Assembly (NCBI GenBank): GCA_041690695.1
Contig: JBEPVZ010000016.1
Location: forward strand, 1 to 24,436
Origin: JBEPVZ01 sp041690695
Lineage (GTDB): Bacteria; Patescibacteriota; Microgenomatia; Daviesbacterales; UBA10151
Reading direction: 5' to 3'
DNA length: 24,436 bases
Made by a program: the position numbers and the translations under genes
Notes under the pieces: generated by a model
The model's database searches: none
Seen by the model: the letters and a program-made list of their open reading frames with translations, nothing else
What the model was told of the DNA's origin: nothing
Part shown: positions 6,711-14,202 of the stretch, piece after piece
Layout of the letters: the number at the start of each line of letters is the position of its first letter
Numbering within the stretch: the first letter of the stretch is position 1

Positions 6711-8080
6711 GCAAAGGTAAAATTATTCAAATTATTGGTCCAGTTGTTGACCTGGAATTCCCTAAGGGTTCTTTACCCTCGATTTATAACGCTCTTGAAG
6801 TTACCAATAAAAATAAAGACAAGGTGGTTTTCGAAGTCCAACAATTACTTGGCGAAAATCAGGTTCGAGCTGTAGCGATGTCAACAACTGATAGTTTAAC
6901 TCGGGGTATGGAAGTCGTTGATACAGGAGCTCCGATCTCAGTCCCAGTTGGTGATGCTGTTTTAGGCAGATTATTTAACGTTTTGGGTCAAACGGTTGAT
7001 GATAAAGGCGAAGTTAAAACTAAAACCAGAGCCCCAATTCACCGCCCCGCCCCTAAACTTGAAGATCAAAATACTGAATCAAATATCTTAGAAACTGGCA
7101 TTAAAGTTATCGATCTGATCGCTCCCTTTGTAAAGGGCGGAAAAGTTGGGTTATTCGGTGGTGCTGGAGTTGGAAAAACGGTTTTAATTCAAGAGTTAAT
7201 CCGTAACATTGCGGCTGAACATGGTGGTTATTCAGTCTTTACCGGAGTTGGAGAACGAACTCGTGAAGGTAATGATTTATATCACGAAATGATCGCTTCA
7301 AAAGTTATTGATAAAACGGCCATGGTTTTTGGTCAGATGAACGAACCACCTGGAGCTCGCCAACGAGTGGCTTTGACTGGTCTGACTATGGCTGAATATT
7401 TCCGCGATGAAGAAGGTAAAGATGTTTTACTGTTTATTGATAATATTTTTAGATTTTCTCAAGCCGGTTCTGAAGTATCCGCCCTATTAGGCCGTATTCC
7501 GTCAGCCGTCGGGTATCAACCAACTTTGGCGACCGAAATGGGTGATCTGCAGGAGCGAATTACCAGTACTAAAAAAGGTTCAATTACCTCCGTTCAAGCC
7601 GTTTACGTGCCTGCTGACGATTATACTGATCCAGCCCCAGCCACGACTTTTGCTCATCTAGATTCAACAATTGCTCTTGAAAGAAGCCTAACTGAACAAG
7701 GTTTGTATCCAGCTGTTGATCCGCTAGCTTCAACTTCTCGGGCTCTGACTCCTGAAGTGGTTGGTCAAGAACATTATGATGTGGCCCAGGGCGTCCAAAA
7801 GGTTCTCCAAAGGTATAAAGACTTACAAGATATTATCGCCATTTTAGGTATGGAGGAGTTAAGCGATGAGGATAAGTTAACGGTTACTCGGGCCCGTAAG
7901 ATTCAGAGATTTTTAACTCAACCAAACTTTGTGGCCGAAGCTTTTACTGGTCGATCTGGTGAATATGTCACAATTAAAGATACCGTTAAAGGATTTAGAG
8001 AAATTTTAGATGGTAAACATGATGATAAGCCTGAGCAAGCTTTCTATATGAAGGGTAAGATCGAGCAAGTTACTAAGTAA
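6707..8080 (+). CDS. atpD: F-type ATP synthase subunit beta
   Basis: Beta is the catalytic F1 subunit. The Walker A is GGAGVGKT (151-158), the catalytic glutamate lies in GERTREG (E183), and VLLFIDNIFRFSQAGSEVSALLGRIPSAVGYQPTL gives the Walker B and neighbouring signature. The DELSEED lever is present as EELSDED. At 457 residues it is standard. A GGAG sequence lies about 12 bases before the ATG. It is the last gene of the operon: epsilon does not follow, and the next gene, convergent on the minus strand, ends at the very next base. Confidence 0.99.
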   Translation: MSKGKIIQIIGPVVDLEFPKGSLPSIYNALEVTNKNKDKVVFEVQQLLGENQVRAVAMSTTDSLTRGMEVVDTGAPISVPVGDAVLGRLFNVLGQTVDDKGEVKTKTRAPIHRPAPKLEDQNTESNILETGIKVIDLIAPFVKGGKVGLFGGAGVGKTVLIQELIRNIAAEHGGYSVFTGVGERTREGNDLYHEMIASKVIDKTAMVFGQMNEPPGARQRVALTGLTMAEYFRDEEGKDVLLFIDNIFRFSQAGSEVSALLGRIPSAVGYQPTLATEMGDLQERITSTKKGSITSVQAVYVPADDYTDPAPATTFAHLDSTIALERSLTEQGLYPAVDPLASTSRALTPEVVGQEHYDVAQGVQKVLQRYKDLQDIIAILGMEELSDEDKLTVTRARKIQRFLTQPNFVAEAFTGRSGEYVTIKDTVKGFREILDGKHDDKPEQAFYMKGKIEQVTK

Positions 8081-8455
8081 TTAGACTATCTTTTCAAAAG
8101 TTCCATCCAAGTGCAGATAGTAAGTGTCAACTCCAATTTTATTAAACAATTTCTCGATTTTTTTAGCAGTATCTTTTAAATCTGCGACATGTCGTTCATA
8201 AGTGCCTTCTTTGCCATAAGCTCCACAGTCTTCGTGGTTAATTAAAATAGCTTTTTGAATATCATGTAAATTTTTTGAGATCTCAACTTGCTTTAAAACT
8301 GAATAAGAATCATAGATCCCACCACCCAGCGCTACTCGATCATAAGTCTTTGGCTTAAAGTTAGATTCGAGCCACCTTTCGATATATTCTTGGAACCTAA
8401 AATCAATACAAGTAACCACAATTGCAAAACAAGTATTTTTATACATACAGGACAT
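8081..8455 (-). CDS. Short beta-carbonic-anhydrase-like protein
   Basis: The 124-residue protein shows the beta-carbonic-anhydrase zinc pattern: C16-x-D18-x-R20 in VTCIDFRF, and H74-x-x-C77 in INHEDCGAYG. This gives the Cys-His-Cys zinc site and the Asp-Arg dyad of that family, which interconverts carbon dioxide and bicarbonate. It is much shorter than typical beta-CAs (about 170-220 residues), so activity is uncertain and another zinc-dependent role is possible. Translation may instead start at M4 (ATG 8446), since a weak -10 (TAGTAT, 8459-8454) ends 7 bases before it. Its stop abuts the atpD stop tail to tail with no gap. Confidence 0.72.
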   Translation of the reverse strand: MSCMYKNTCFAIVVTCIDFRFQEYIERWLESNFKPKTYDRVALGGGIYDSYSVLKQVEISKNLHDIQKAILINHEDCGAYGKEGTYERHVADLKDTAKKIEKLFNKIGVDTYYLHLDGTFEKIV

Positions 8456-8490
8456 ACTACTACAAAAAATATTCAGTATCTAGTATTTGG

Positions 8491-8498
8491 TATATAGT
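8491..8498 (+). promoter_or_regulatory. -10 element of the P-loop kinase gene
   Basis: TATAGT (8493-8498) ends 6 bases before the ATG at 8505, predicting a leaderless mRNA. No good -35 is visible. The upstream region carries four AGTAT/GGTAT repeats (8475-8500). Confidence 0.5.
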
Positions 8499-8504
8499 AT
8501 AAAT

Positions 8505-8999
8505 ATGAAAATTTACATTATTGGGCTCGGGGGGAGTGGCAAAACTACTTTAGCGAAGAAATTGTCCTCAGATCATAATCTGACCCATTTAAATTTAGAT
8601 TATATTATCTATCGACCAATTTCTGGAACACATAAAAGACAACAAGTTAATGAAGAAGAATATCTGAAGGTTATTAATGATGCGATTAAAAAAGATAACT
8701 GGGTCATTGAAGGCATATTTATCTTCGACCAAGTTTTAGATCAAGCCGATCAGATTATCTGGATGAAACCTAAACTGCATACCTCCCTATCACGCCAATG
8801 GAAACGTTATTTAACTGATCCGGTTCAAAGACGAGAACATACTATGAAAAGTAATTTTAAATTATCCAAAGATACGATTAAGCTTCACTATGGCAAAACT
8901 GGTCGAGCTATTAAAGGCGGTTTGCATTTATATTCAAATAGAGAAATCAAAGAATTGTTAAAATCTTACCAAACCAAGGTGGCTATAAAAATATCATAA
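8505..8999 (+). CDS. P-loop NTPase, adenylate-kinase / FlaR-like small kinase
   Basis: The start is placed at ATG 8505 rather than the in-frame TTG at 8487. It gives MKIYIIGLGGSGKTTLAKKL, with the P-loop G7-LGGSGKTT-15 at the usual distance from the N-terminus, and it sits 6 bases after a -10. The 164-residue product resembles small nucleoside or adenylate kinase-like ATPases (the group annotated as topology modulation or FlaR proteins). It has a WVIEGIF strand and a DQADQIIWMKP segment in the region where these proteins carry their second strand. The phosphate acceptor is unknown. It lies between atpD and atpC, transcribed in the same direction as the next four genes. Confidence 0.75.
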   Translation: MKIYIIGLGGSGKTTLAKKLSSDHNLTHLNLDYIIYRPISGTHKRQQVNEEEYLKVINDAIKKDNWVIEGIFIFDQVLDQADQIIWMKPKLHTSLSRQWKRYLTDPVQRREHTMKSNFKLSKDTIKLHYGKTGRAIKGGLHLYSNREIKELLKSYQTKVAIKIS

Positions 9000-9000
9000 T

Positions 9001-9009
9001 TGCTATAAT
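9001..9009 (+). promoter_or_regulatory. Extended -10 promoter of the Nudix gene
   Basis: TGC-TATAAT (9001-9009) is a consensus extended -10. It ends 6 bases before the ATG at 9016, so the transcript should begin at the start codon. No clear -35 is seen, as expected for an extended -10 promoter. Confidence 0.7.
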
Positions 9010-9015
9010 CTTTTT

Positions 9016-9474
9016 ATGAACCAATACTTATTTCAAAACTGTCAGAAAATAGTCGTTTTCAATAAAGATCTTAATGAAGTTTTGTTAGCTAAGCGCAAAG
9101 GTGAGCGAGATTATGAAGGTGTTTACTCTTTTATTGGTGGCAAGATGGAAACGACCGATCAAACATTAATTGAAGGTATGAGACGTGAGAAAACTGAAGA
9201 GATTGGTGACCAATGTAAACTGTTAGTTTATCCAAATTTTAATCATATGACTTTGTTTAAAAAGGCAGATGGCAATTTTATGCTCTTACCCCATTATTTA
9301 GCTATTTTCGAAAGTGGCGATATCATTTTAAATGAGGAATATTCAGATTATAAATGGGTTAAGATCGAGGATCTAGAAGGTTTTGAGCCTAAAATACCTA
9401 ACTTGCCGGAAATATTCACTCAATTACTGAAGCTAAAAACTCTCTTCAAAAATACAGAACTAGTCGAAATCTAG
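9016..9474 (+). CDS. Nudix hydrolase
   Basis: Nudix enzymes hydrolyse nucleoside diphosphates linked to another moiety, often as house-cleaning enzymes. The 152-residue protein has the Nudix region at about 41-65: GGKMETTDQTLIEGMRREKTEEIG. The catalytic helix RE-KT-EE-IG (57-64) is intact. The first half of the box is one residue longer than the GX5EX7REUXEEXGU consensus and has Asp/Gln where the first Glu is expected. The N-terminal strand KIVVFNKDLNEVLLAKR is typical. Substrate unknown. It starts 16 bases after the kinase gene but has its own promoter. Confidence 0.88.
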   Translation: MNQYLFQNCQKIVVFNKDLNEVLLAKRKGERDYEGVYSFIGGKMETTDQTLIEGMRREKTEEIGDQCKLLVYPNFNHMTLFKKADGNFMLLPHYLAIFESGDIILNEEYSDYKWVKIEDLEGFEPKIPNLPEIFTQLLKLKTLFKNTELVEI

Positions 9475-9489
9475 CAATTCGTGCCGATT

Positions 9490-9520
9490 TGTTATACTAA
9501 AATTATCTTTAAAAGGAGGT
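9490..9520 (+). promoter_or_regulatory. Extended -10 and strong Shine-Dalgarno of the DUF1761 gene
   Basis: TGT-TATACT (9490-9498) is an extended -10. AGGAGGT (9514-9520) lies 8 bases before the ATG at 9529. This is one of the few first genes in the window with a perfect ribosome binding site and a leader of some 20 or more bases. Confidence 0.7.
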
Positions 9521-9528
9521 GTATATAA

Positions 9529-9954
9529 ATGAATATAGACGTTAATTATTTAGCAGTTTTTATTGCTGGAATTATTAGTATGATTACCGGTTTTGCTTGG
9601 TATTCACCATTCTTGTTTGGTAAACCATGGATGAAAGTCATGGGTTATACCTCAGGCTCTATGAAAGAAGCCCAAAAAGCCATGGGTAAATTATATGGCT
9701 TAAGCTTTGTACTAACTTTAGTAACTGCTTTCGTTTTAGCGCATGTCATGAGTTTGTCAAAAGCTTTTTATGGCACATCTGAGGTTTCAACTGGTCTGTC
9801 AACCGCTTTTTGGATGTGGCTTGGGTTTGTCATGCCAGTTCAGATGACTGGTGTCATGTTTGCAAAAGAAAAATGGCCTTTATTTGGTATTAATACTGGT
9901 TACCAACTGGTCTCAATGTTACTGATGGGTTTAACCATGGGTTTATTAGGTTAA
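9529..9954 (+). CDS. DUF1761 family membrane protein
   Basis: The 141-residue protein has four hydrophobic helices (about residues 6-28, 52-72, 89-107, 120-140). It carries the DUF1761 hallmarks: an N-terminal AGIISMITGFAWYSPFLFGKPWMK segment and a later FWMWLGFVMPVQMTGVMFAKEKW segment. The family has no established function. It is the only gene in this cluster with a perfect AGGAGGT ribosome binding site, suggesting strong or regulated translation. Confidence 0.85.
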   Translation: MNIDVNYLAVFIAGIISMITGFAWYSPFLFGKPWMKVMGYTSGSMKEAQKAMGKLYGLSFVLTLVTAFVLAHVMSLSKAFYGTSEVSTGLSTAFWMWLGFVMPVQMTGVMFAKEKWPLFGINTGYQLVSMLLMGLTMGLLG

Positions 9955-9964
9955 GGTTGCAGCT

Positions 9965-9992
9965 TTGAATCGACTTTGAATTTACTTATAAT
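9965..9992 (+). promoter_or_regulatory. Promoter of the 10001 orphan gene
   Basis: TTGAAT (9965-9970) and TATAAT (9987-9992) are separated by 16 bases. The -10 ends 8 bases before the ATG at 10001, giving a leaderless or near-leaderless mRNA. Confidence 0.7.
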
Positions 9993-10000
9993 AGTCGATT
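9968..10000. promoter_or_regulatory. Inverted repeat spanning the promoter (candidate operator)
   Basis: AATCGACT (9968-9975) and AGTCGATT (9993-10000) are perfect 8-base inverted arms 17 bases apart. The left arm overlaps the -35 and the right arm fills the gap between the -10 and the ATG. The spacing puts the arm centres about 25 bases apart, on nearly the same helix face. Confidence 0.5.
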
Positions 10001-10630
10001 ATGTTTTATAAAGAAGGTCAGAATAGTGACAAAATAATTGGGGTTGGTTATATGGATTATCACCAGCCCCTTTATCATGGAGCCGTCTTCGCTTTATATA
10101 AAGAAGGCCTAGAAATTGCGATAGTTAGACGGCCCAAGACCTCAAAGCCCTTTAATTATAATTTTTACCAAGATTGCTCTGGTTATCGAGAATTTAAGAT
10201 TTATGCTTCCTTAAAAGAAGGCCAAATCTTATTAGAACTTGCTGCCCAGGCTGAATTTAAAGCTTTAGAAGTCGCTTTGAGAGAAGATTCAGCTCCGACT
10301 TTGCCAAAAGATTCGGCAAATAACTCTCGCTATCTTGACTATCAGAAATATGCTGAATCAACTGACTGGTTACCTGATCAAAAAAAGATGGCTGATGCCG
10401 CCTTTTGGGTGGCTGAAGCCAGAAATTGGCGGAGTAGTGGACGTGAGGTCTCTTTAAAAACCTCTTTCCGATCGATCTTGAAAGATAATTTATCTTTCTT
10501 GAATTTATCTAAGAATAGCTCTATATGTGAGAACTATGCTCGTAAATTGCGATCTGGTTTACCACCCTTTAATACTCAGCCTTTTGCTTTTTTACTTGAG
10601 CCAGCAGTTAAACGAATTATCACGCTATAA
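10001..10630 (+). CDS. Hypothetical soluble protein
   Basis: I do not recognise this 209-residue protein. It has no signal peptide or membrane segment. The N-terminal 75 residues look like beta structure (LYHGAVFALYKEGLEIAIVRRP, then FKIYASL). A charged helical middle follows (LLELAAQAEFKALEVALREDS), then a Trp-containing stretch (TDWLPDQ..AAFWVAEARNWRSSG). Single Cys residues at about 59 and 176 show no metal pattern. It has its own promoter and a candidate operator. Its TAA stop lies inside the -10 hexamer of the next gene. Start at 10001 is supported by the -10 eight bases upstream. Confidence 0.75.
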   Translation: MFYKEGQNSDKIIGVGYMDYHQPLYHGAVFALYKEGLEIAIVRRPKTSKPFNYNFYQDCSGYREFKIYASLKEGQILLELAAQAEFKALEVALREDSAPTLPKDSANNSRYLDYQKYAESTDWLPDQKKMADAAFWVAEARNWRSSGREVSLKTSFRSILKDNLSFLNLSKNSSICENYARKLRSGLPPFNTQPFAFLLEPAVKRIITL

Positions 10631-10631
10631 T
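10626..10631 (+). promoter_or_regulatory. -10 element of the GH18-like gene, overlapping the previous stop codon
   Basis: TATAAT (10626-10631) contains the TAA stop (10628-10630) of the preceding gene. It ends 6 bases before the ATG at 10638, again predicting a leaderless mRNA. No convincing -35 at 16-18 bases. Confidence 0.6.
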
Positions 10632-10637
10632 ATAGAT

Positions 10638-11807
10638 ATGTTTCAAAAAGTCTTAACGGCTTTGAGTGGACTTTTGACCGGCTTAATTTTGGGATTTGTA
10701 ATAAGTATCTTTATTTGGCCATCCTCGGAAGAGAGTCAGTTTACTTTTCAACATCTCAATCCCCTAGCTCCTCAAAAACAAGTCATTGGCTTTCTGCCTT
10801 TCTGGCTACTCGATAAAGCCACCGGTAATTACTCAAAAGAGTTGTCAACGTTAACTTACTTTAGTTTAACCCTTGATAACGATGGCACCATTTTACGTCA
10901 AACTAATCCGGGAGAATCAGAACCTGGCTGGCTAACTTTAAAAAATGGTAAGCCACAACCGTTTTTTGATACTGCTACTAAAAATAATATCCCACTATCA
11001 GTGGCCATTTTTGCTGGAAAAGAATCGACCATTACCTCGCTAGCCAAAAATCCAACCACAGATGCTCGTAATTTAATTACAGAGGTTACACCTATCATGC
11101 AAAAATATAATTTTAAAGATTTAAATTTGGATGTCGAAAGTGTCGTTGAGGCCACCGATTCAGCCCAAGTTGCCAATTTTAGCCAATTTGTCAAAAGTGT
11201 TAAATCCGGACTCGACCAAAACCATCTTGGGACCTTAACCCTTGAGGTTAGTCCGTCAGTTTTTGTCCGTAAAAATATTATTGACCCAACCCAAATTAGC
11301 CAATATGTCGATCATTTAGTGGTCATGGCTTATGATTATCATTTTATTGGCTCGTATGTAACCGGTCCAGTCGCGCCTCTTGGTGGCGCCGGGACTGTCG
11401 CTGAATTTGATACCCAAGCGGGGATCGATCTGGCTTTAAAGACTATCCCAGCCAGTAAAATTGTTTTAGGCATTCCAGTTTATGGCTATGAATGGGAAAC
11501 ACTTGGGTCAGCTCCTCGCTCTGCCGTTATTCCTTCAACCGGGGTTACAGCCAGCAATGCCCGAGTTGAAGAATTAGTTAAAAATTGTTCAATCTGTCAG
11601 TTTAATATCGATAACGATGCCAAAGAGAAATATATTACTTATAAAGATCCTCAAACCAACACTTATCATCAGATCTTTTACCCTGATATAACCGCCACTC
11701 AGGCTAAAATTGATTTTGCTAATCAGAAGAATCTAGGCGGAATCGCCATCTGGGCTCTCGGTTATGATGGCCCGACCATCTTAGATCCGCTCAAGAGTTA
11801 TCTTTAA
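10638..11807 (+). CDS. Membrane-anchored glycoside hydrolase family 18-like protein
   Basis: Starting at ATG 10638 gives 389 residues with an N-terminal membrane anchor (about residues 5-27) and an extracytoplasmic TIM barrel. GH18 features in order: GFLPFWLLDK (51-60), the catalytic motif D161-L-N-L-D165-V-E167 matching DxxDxDxE, MAYDYHF (230-236), GIPVYGYEW, and a closing GGIAIWALGYDG strand. The family cleaves N-acetylglucosamine polymers such as chitin or peptidoglycan, or acts as cortical or cell-wall hydrolase of the YaaH kind. A wall or host-surface role is inference. An upstream in-frame ATG at 10527 is rejected because it lies inside the previous gene and would bury the anchor. It overlaps the FecR gene by 4 bases, tail to tail. 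Confidence 0.88.
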   Translation: MFQKVLTALSGLLTGLILGFVISIFIWPSSEESQFTFQHLNPLAPQKQVIGFLPFWLLDKATGNYSKELSTLTYFSLTLDNDGTILRQTNPGESEPGWLTLKNGKPQPFFDTATKNNIPLSVAIFAGKESTITSLAKNPTTDARNLITEVTPIMQKYNFKDLNLDVESVVEATDSAQVANFSQFVKSVKSGLDQNHLGTLTLEVSPSVFVRKNIIDPTQISQYVDHLVVMAYDYHFIGSYVTGPVAPLGGAGTVAEFDTQAGIDLALKTIPASKIVLGIPVYGYEWETLGSAPRSAVIPSTGVTASNARVEELVKNCSICQFNIDNDAKEKYITYKDPQTNTYHQIFYPDITATQAKIDFANQKNLGGIAIWALGYDGPTILDPLKSYL

Positions 11808-12457
11808 GAGATTTTAGCGGTTAGTTTGGTGTCATTAAAAATCAAAGTCTGGCCAGCTTTGAGAGTTTTAACTTGGCTAATCTGATCCGAATCATTAAAG
11901 GCGATGGTGACAGGTCCTTTGGTGGCGGTGACTGTAATAATAGGTTGATCCTCATTCATATTAACGCTAACCTCACTCTCCGGTTCAATCAAAAGATGGG
12001 CAGATCTGATTGAGACTCTATCTTGACCAATTTTTTGATAATTAGCGACTCCTTTAGATTGGATAAAAACTAAATCGACTGGTAAAGTTTGAGCTAAGTT
12101 AATAATCGTGTTTTCAGACATACTAATTTGAGCAACTTGACTAAATGCAAAGTTAACTTTGGCTTTGGGTCCGGTTTCGAGCTGCTCGCCTTGCTGAACA
12201 GCTTGAGGAGAGGTAATTACAGCTGAATCGGTAGCAATTCGTGATTGCCACTTAACTAGACCTGTCAGAGTCGTAATTTGGCCTTTTAAAGAGGTTTTAG
12301 GCGGCTGGCTTGGATCAAAGCTGGTCTGACTTTGGGTTGAGCTAGTTGAGGTGGTAACCAGGGCTGTTTTAGCAGGCACTTCCGATCTTGAAAAATAAAC
12401 CAAAATCAAGGCTATTCCTAGGATCGTAAAAATAAAAAAAACTCCTAAATTCTTCAC
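11804..12457 (-). CDS. Membrane-anchored FecR-domain protein
   Basis: This 217-residue protein starts at GTG 12457. It has one N-terminal transmembrane helix (about 3-24), a Ser/Thr/Gln-rich linker (about 30-60), then a FecR-type beta domain (IATDSAVITSPQAVQQGEQLETGPKAKVNFAFSQVAQISMSENTIINL). FecR domains in isolation act as extracytoplasmic binding or scaffold modules. In iron systems they are anti-sigma regulators, but no sigma factor is next to this gene, so a regulatory role is not supported. A -10 (TAAAAT) ends 6 bases before the GTG. It is divergent from atpC and convergent with the GH18-like gene. Confidence 0.8.
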   Translation of the reverse strand: MKNLGVFFIFTILGIALILVYFSRSEVPAKTALVTTSTSSTQSQTSFDPSQPPKTSLKGQITTLTGLVKWQSRIATDSAVITSPQAVQQGEQLETGPKAKVNFAFSQVAQISMSENTIINLAQTLPVDLVFIQSKGVANYQKIGQDRVSIRSAHLLIEPESEVSVNMNEDQPIITVTATKGPVTIAFNDSDQISQVKTLKAGQTLIFNDTKLTAKIS

Positions 12458-12463
12458 CTTTAT

Positions 12464-12469
12464 ATTTTA
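12464..12469 (-). promoter_or_regulatory. -10 element of the FecR-domain gene
   Basis: On the minus strand TAAAAT (12469-12464) ends 6 bases before the GTG start at 12457. The -35 region (TTAATT) is weak. Confidence 0.5.
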
Positions 12470-12505
12470 CCTCATCTACTTTTATTAATTAATCGTAAGA
12501 TTTAG

Positions 12506-12511
12506 TATAAT
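12506..12511 (+). promoter_or_regulatory. -10 element of atpC
   Basis: TATAAT (12506-12511) ends 10 bases before the atpC ATG at 12522, so the leader should be about 4 bases. There is no Shine-Dalgarno sequence and the -35 region is poor. This shows that epsilon has its own promoter. Confidence 0.6.
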
Positions 12512-12521
12512 AGCCTGGTAT

Positions 12522-12932
12522 ATGAATCAGTTAACTTTAAAAATCGTTACTCCTGAAAAATCAGTCTGGGACCAACAGGTCTCAGAAGTTTTAGTGCCAA
12601 CAAGTCAGGGCACTTTGGGGATTTTACCCCATCACACCGCTTTAATGGCTCAAGTTATTCCTGGAGAATTAATTATTAAAGATGGCTCTAAATCTTCTCA
12701 TTTCGCCGTTGGTGAAGGTTTTTTGCAAGTTTCAGATAATGTTTTGACGATTCTGACTGATCTGGCTAAAACCGATCAAGAGATCGATGAGCGCCAAGTT
12801 GAAGAAGCTCGCAAGAGAGCTCAAGAAGCTCTCGACAAGAAAGTTTATGGCGATGAATATGCTGAAGCCTTAGCGACTTTATCTAAATCTTTAGCTCAGC
12901 TAAAAGTTAAACGCCGCCACCGATTAAACTAA
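12522..12932 (+). CDS. atpC: F-type ATP synthase subunit epsilon, displaced from the operon
   Basis: Epsilon binds gamma and the c-ring and regulates F1 activity. The 136-residue protein has the N-terminal beta sandwich (LTLKIVTPEKSVWDQQVSEVLVPTSQGTLGILPHHTALMAQVIPGEL). The two-helix C-terminal domain (about 86-132, EIDERQVEEARKRAQEAL then YAEALATLSKSLAQLKVKRR) is present, so the inhibitory domain is retained. Epsilon usually follows beta. Here seven genes and 4.4 kb separate them, and atpC has its own -10. It overlaps the 3' end of dinB by 26 bases on opposite strands. Confidence 0.96.
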   Translation: MNQLTLKIVTPEKSVWDQQVSEVLVPTSQGTLGILPHHTALMAQVIPGELIIKDGSKSSHFAVGEGFLQVSDNVLTILTDLAKTDQEIDERQVEEARKRAQEALDKKVYGDEYAEALATLSKSLAQLKVKRRHRLN

Positions 12933-14202
12933 GCTCTTCAAGCTCCTTCACTCCACCAAAAGCAATTCGATCAACCACCACCTCTTGATCTTTAAACTCT
13001 AACATCCGAGCAGGCGTCAAGGTAAAACAGCCCCACTGACGGTTAACTTTATCAACCGCCGCCACTAGTTGAGCTTGTTTTGAAGTATCCGCAAATAATT
13101 CCAACTGATAACTTGGAGAAAACTCAAGATCAAAAACTGTCACCGCAATCTTTTTAACGGGTCGAGGCTCAGGCTGATTTTGTAAAATAGCCACCAATTG
13201 CTGATAAATATCTCGAGAGTCAAACAGATACTTGTCTAATTTATGACCTTCGTGCCAGTAGCTATGGTCAGCATACATTAAACTTAAATGAACCCCCCTG
13301 GCTTGAGCGCCTCCGAATCGGAGCCGTTGACCCATCTTTTCAGTCAGTTTTTGGATAACTCCTAAAACTTGATCTCTGGTAGTTAGTGGTTGACCAATCA
13401 CACAGGAGTTACCATAACTTTTACGAGCCCTCTCCCCTTCCTCAATCTCCCAACCCCGCAGTTTTAAATACCAATAATAACCGGCTACTCCACCAAAGCT
13501 TTTAATAAGTTTATCTAAAGAAGCATTATAAAGAGCTGTCACCGAGCCAATTCCAGCAAAATTTAACCTCCGCTCCATCCGAAAATTAATACCCGGTAAA
13601 TCAACTAATTTTAAATTAGCAAACATGGCTGGATGGTTATCAAAATTAATCTCCTCCAGTCCATCTGGTTTTTTAATGCCAGCTGCAGTTTTCGCTAAAA
13701 ACCGATTCGGACCAATTCCAATTGAAACGGTTAATATCTCCCCAATCTCGTCCTTAATCCGCTGCTTAATTTCTTTAGCCAGCGTGTTTAAAACCGGATA
13801 AACCTTAGGATAATCACTAAAATCAACAATAAATTCATCAATTGATTTAGGAATAACCACACTACTATATTCTTGAAGAAGCTTTCTCATCTGAAGATGG
13901 ACAAACCGATATTTATCAGGATCGGCATGGAGAATTATCAAATTGGGACAGATTGCTAAAGCTTGACGATTTCGAGTGCCGGTTTTAATGCCAAGGGCTT
14001 TAGCTTCTCGGGAGGGTGAGATCACGCAGCCAGATAAAGATAGTGTCGGTGTTACAACTACCGGTTTACCCCGCAAATTGGGATTGGCTTGTTGTTCGAT
14101 GCTCGCAAAACAACAGTTTAAATCGATATGTAAAATAGTCGGCAATTTGGGATTAAAACCAGTCGAATCTTCGTTTGAAAAGAGTTTAAGATGGTAACCC
14201 AT
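12907..14202 (-). CDS. dinB: Y-family DNA polymerase IV
   Basis: DinB performs translesion DNA synthesis. The start is placed at ATG 14202 (431 residues) because AGGAGGT lies 5 bases upstream. The in-frame TTG at 14217 would include that sequence. Catalytic residues are present: D27 in HIDLNCCFASIE, and D122-E123 in KSIDEFIVDF. The steric-gate phenylalanine is F32. The DMD motif reads D-L-N and its neighbour Phe is Cys, both mild departures. Further marks are SREAKALGIKTG, the thumb helix-hairpin-helix (LVDLPGINFRMERRL), and a C-terminal little-finger region with YGNSCVIGQPLTTRD. It overlaps the upstream 86-residue gene by 17 bases and is coupled to it. Confidence 0.95.
   Translation of the reverse strand: MGYHLKLFSNEDSTGFNPKLPTILHIDLNCCFASIEQQANPNLRGKPVVVTPTLSLSGCVISPSREAKALGIKTGTRNRQALAICPNLIILHADPDKYRFVHLQMRKLLQEYSSVVIPKSIDEFIVDFSDYPKVYPVLNTLAKEIKQRIKDEIGEILTVSIGIGPNRFLAKTAAGIKKPDGLEEINFDNHPAMFANLKLVDLPGINFRMERRLNFAGIGSVTALYNASLDKLIKSFGGVAGYYWYLKLRGWEIEEGERARKSYGNSCVIGQPLTTRDQVLGVIQKLTEKMGQRLRFGGAQARGVHLSLMYADHSYWHEGHKLDKYLFDSRDIYQQLVAILQNQPEPRPVKKIAVTVFDLEFSPSYQLELFADTSKQAQLVAAVDKVNRQWGCFTLTPARMLEFKDQEVVVDRIAFGGVKELEELSLIGGGV

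Noticed and set aside
10527..10637. Upstream in-frame start for the GH18-like gene
   Set aside because: It lies inside the preceding gene in another frame and would put 37 polar residues before the membrane anchor. ATG 10638 follows a -10 by 6 bases and directly gives the anchor.
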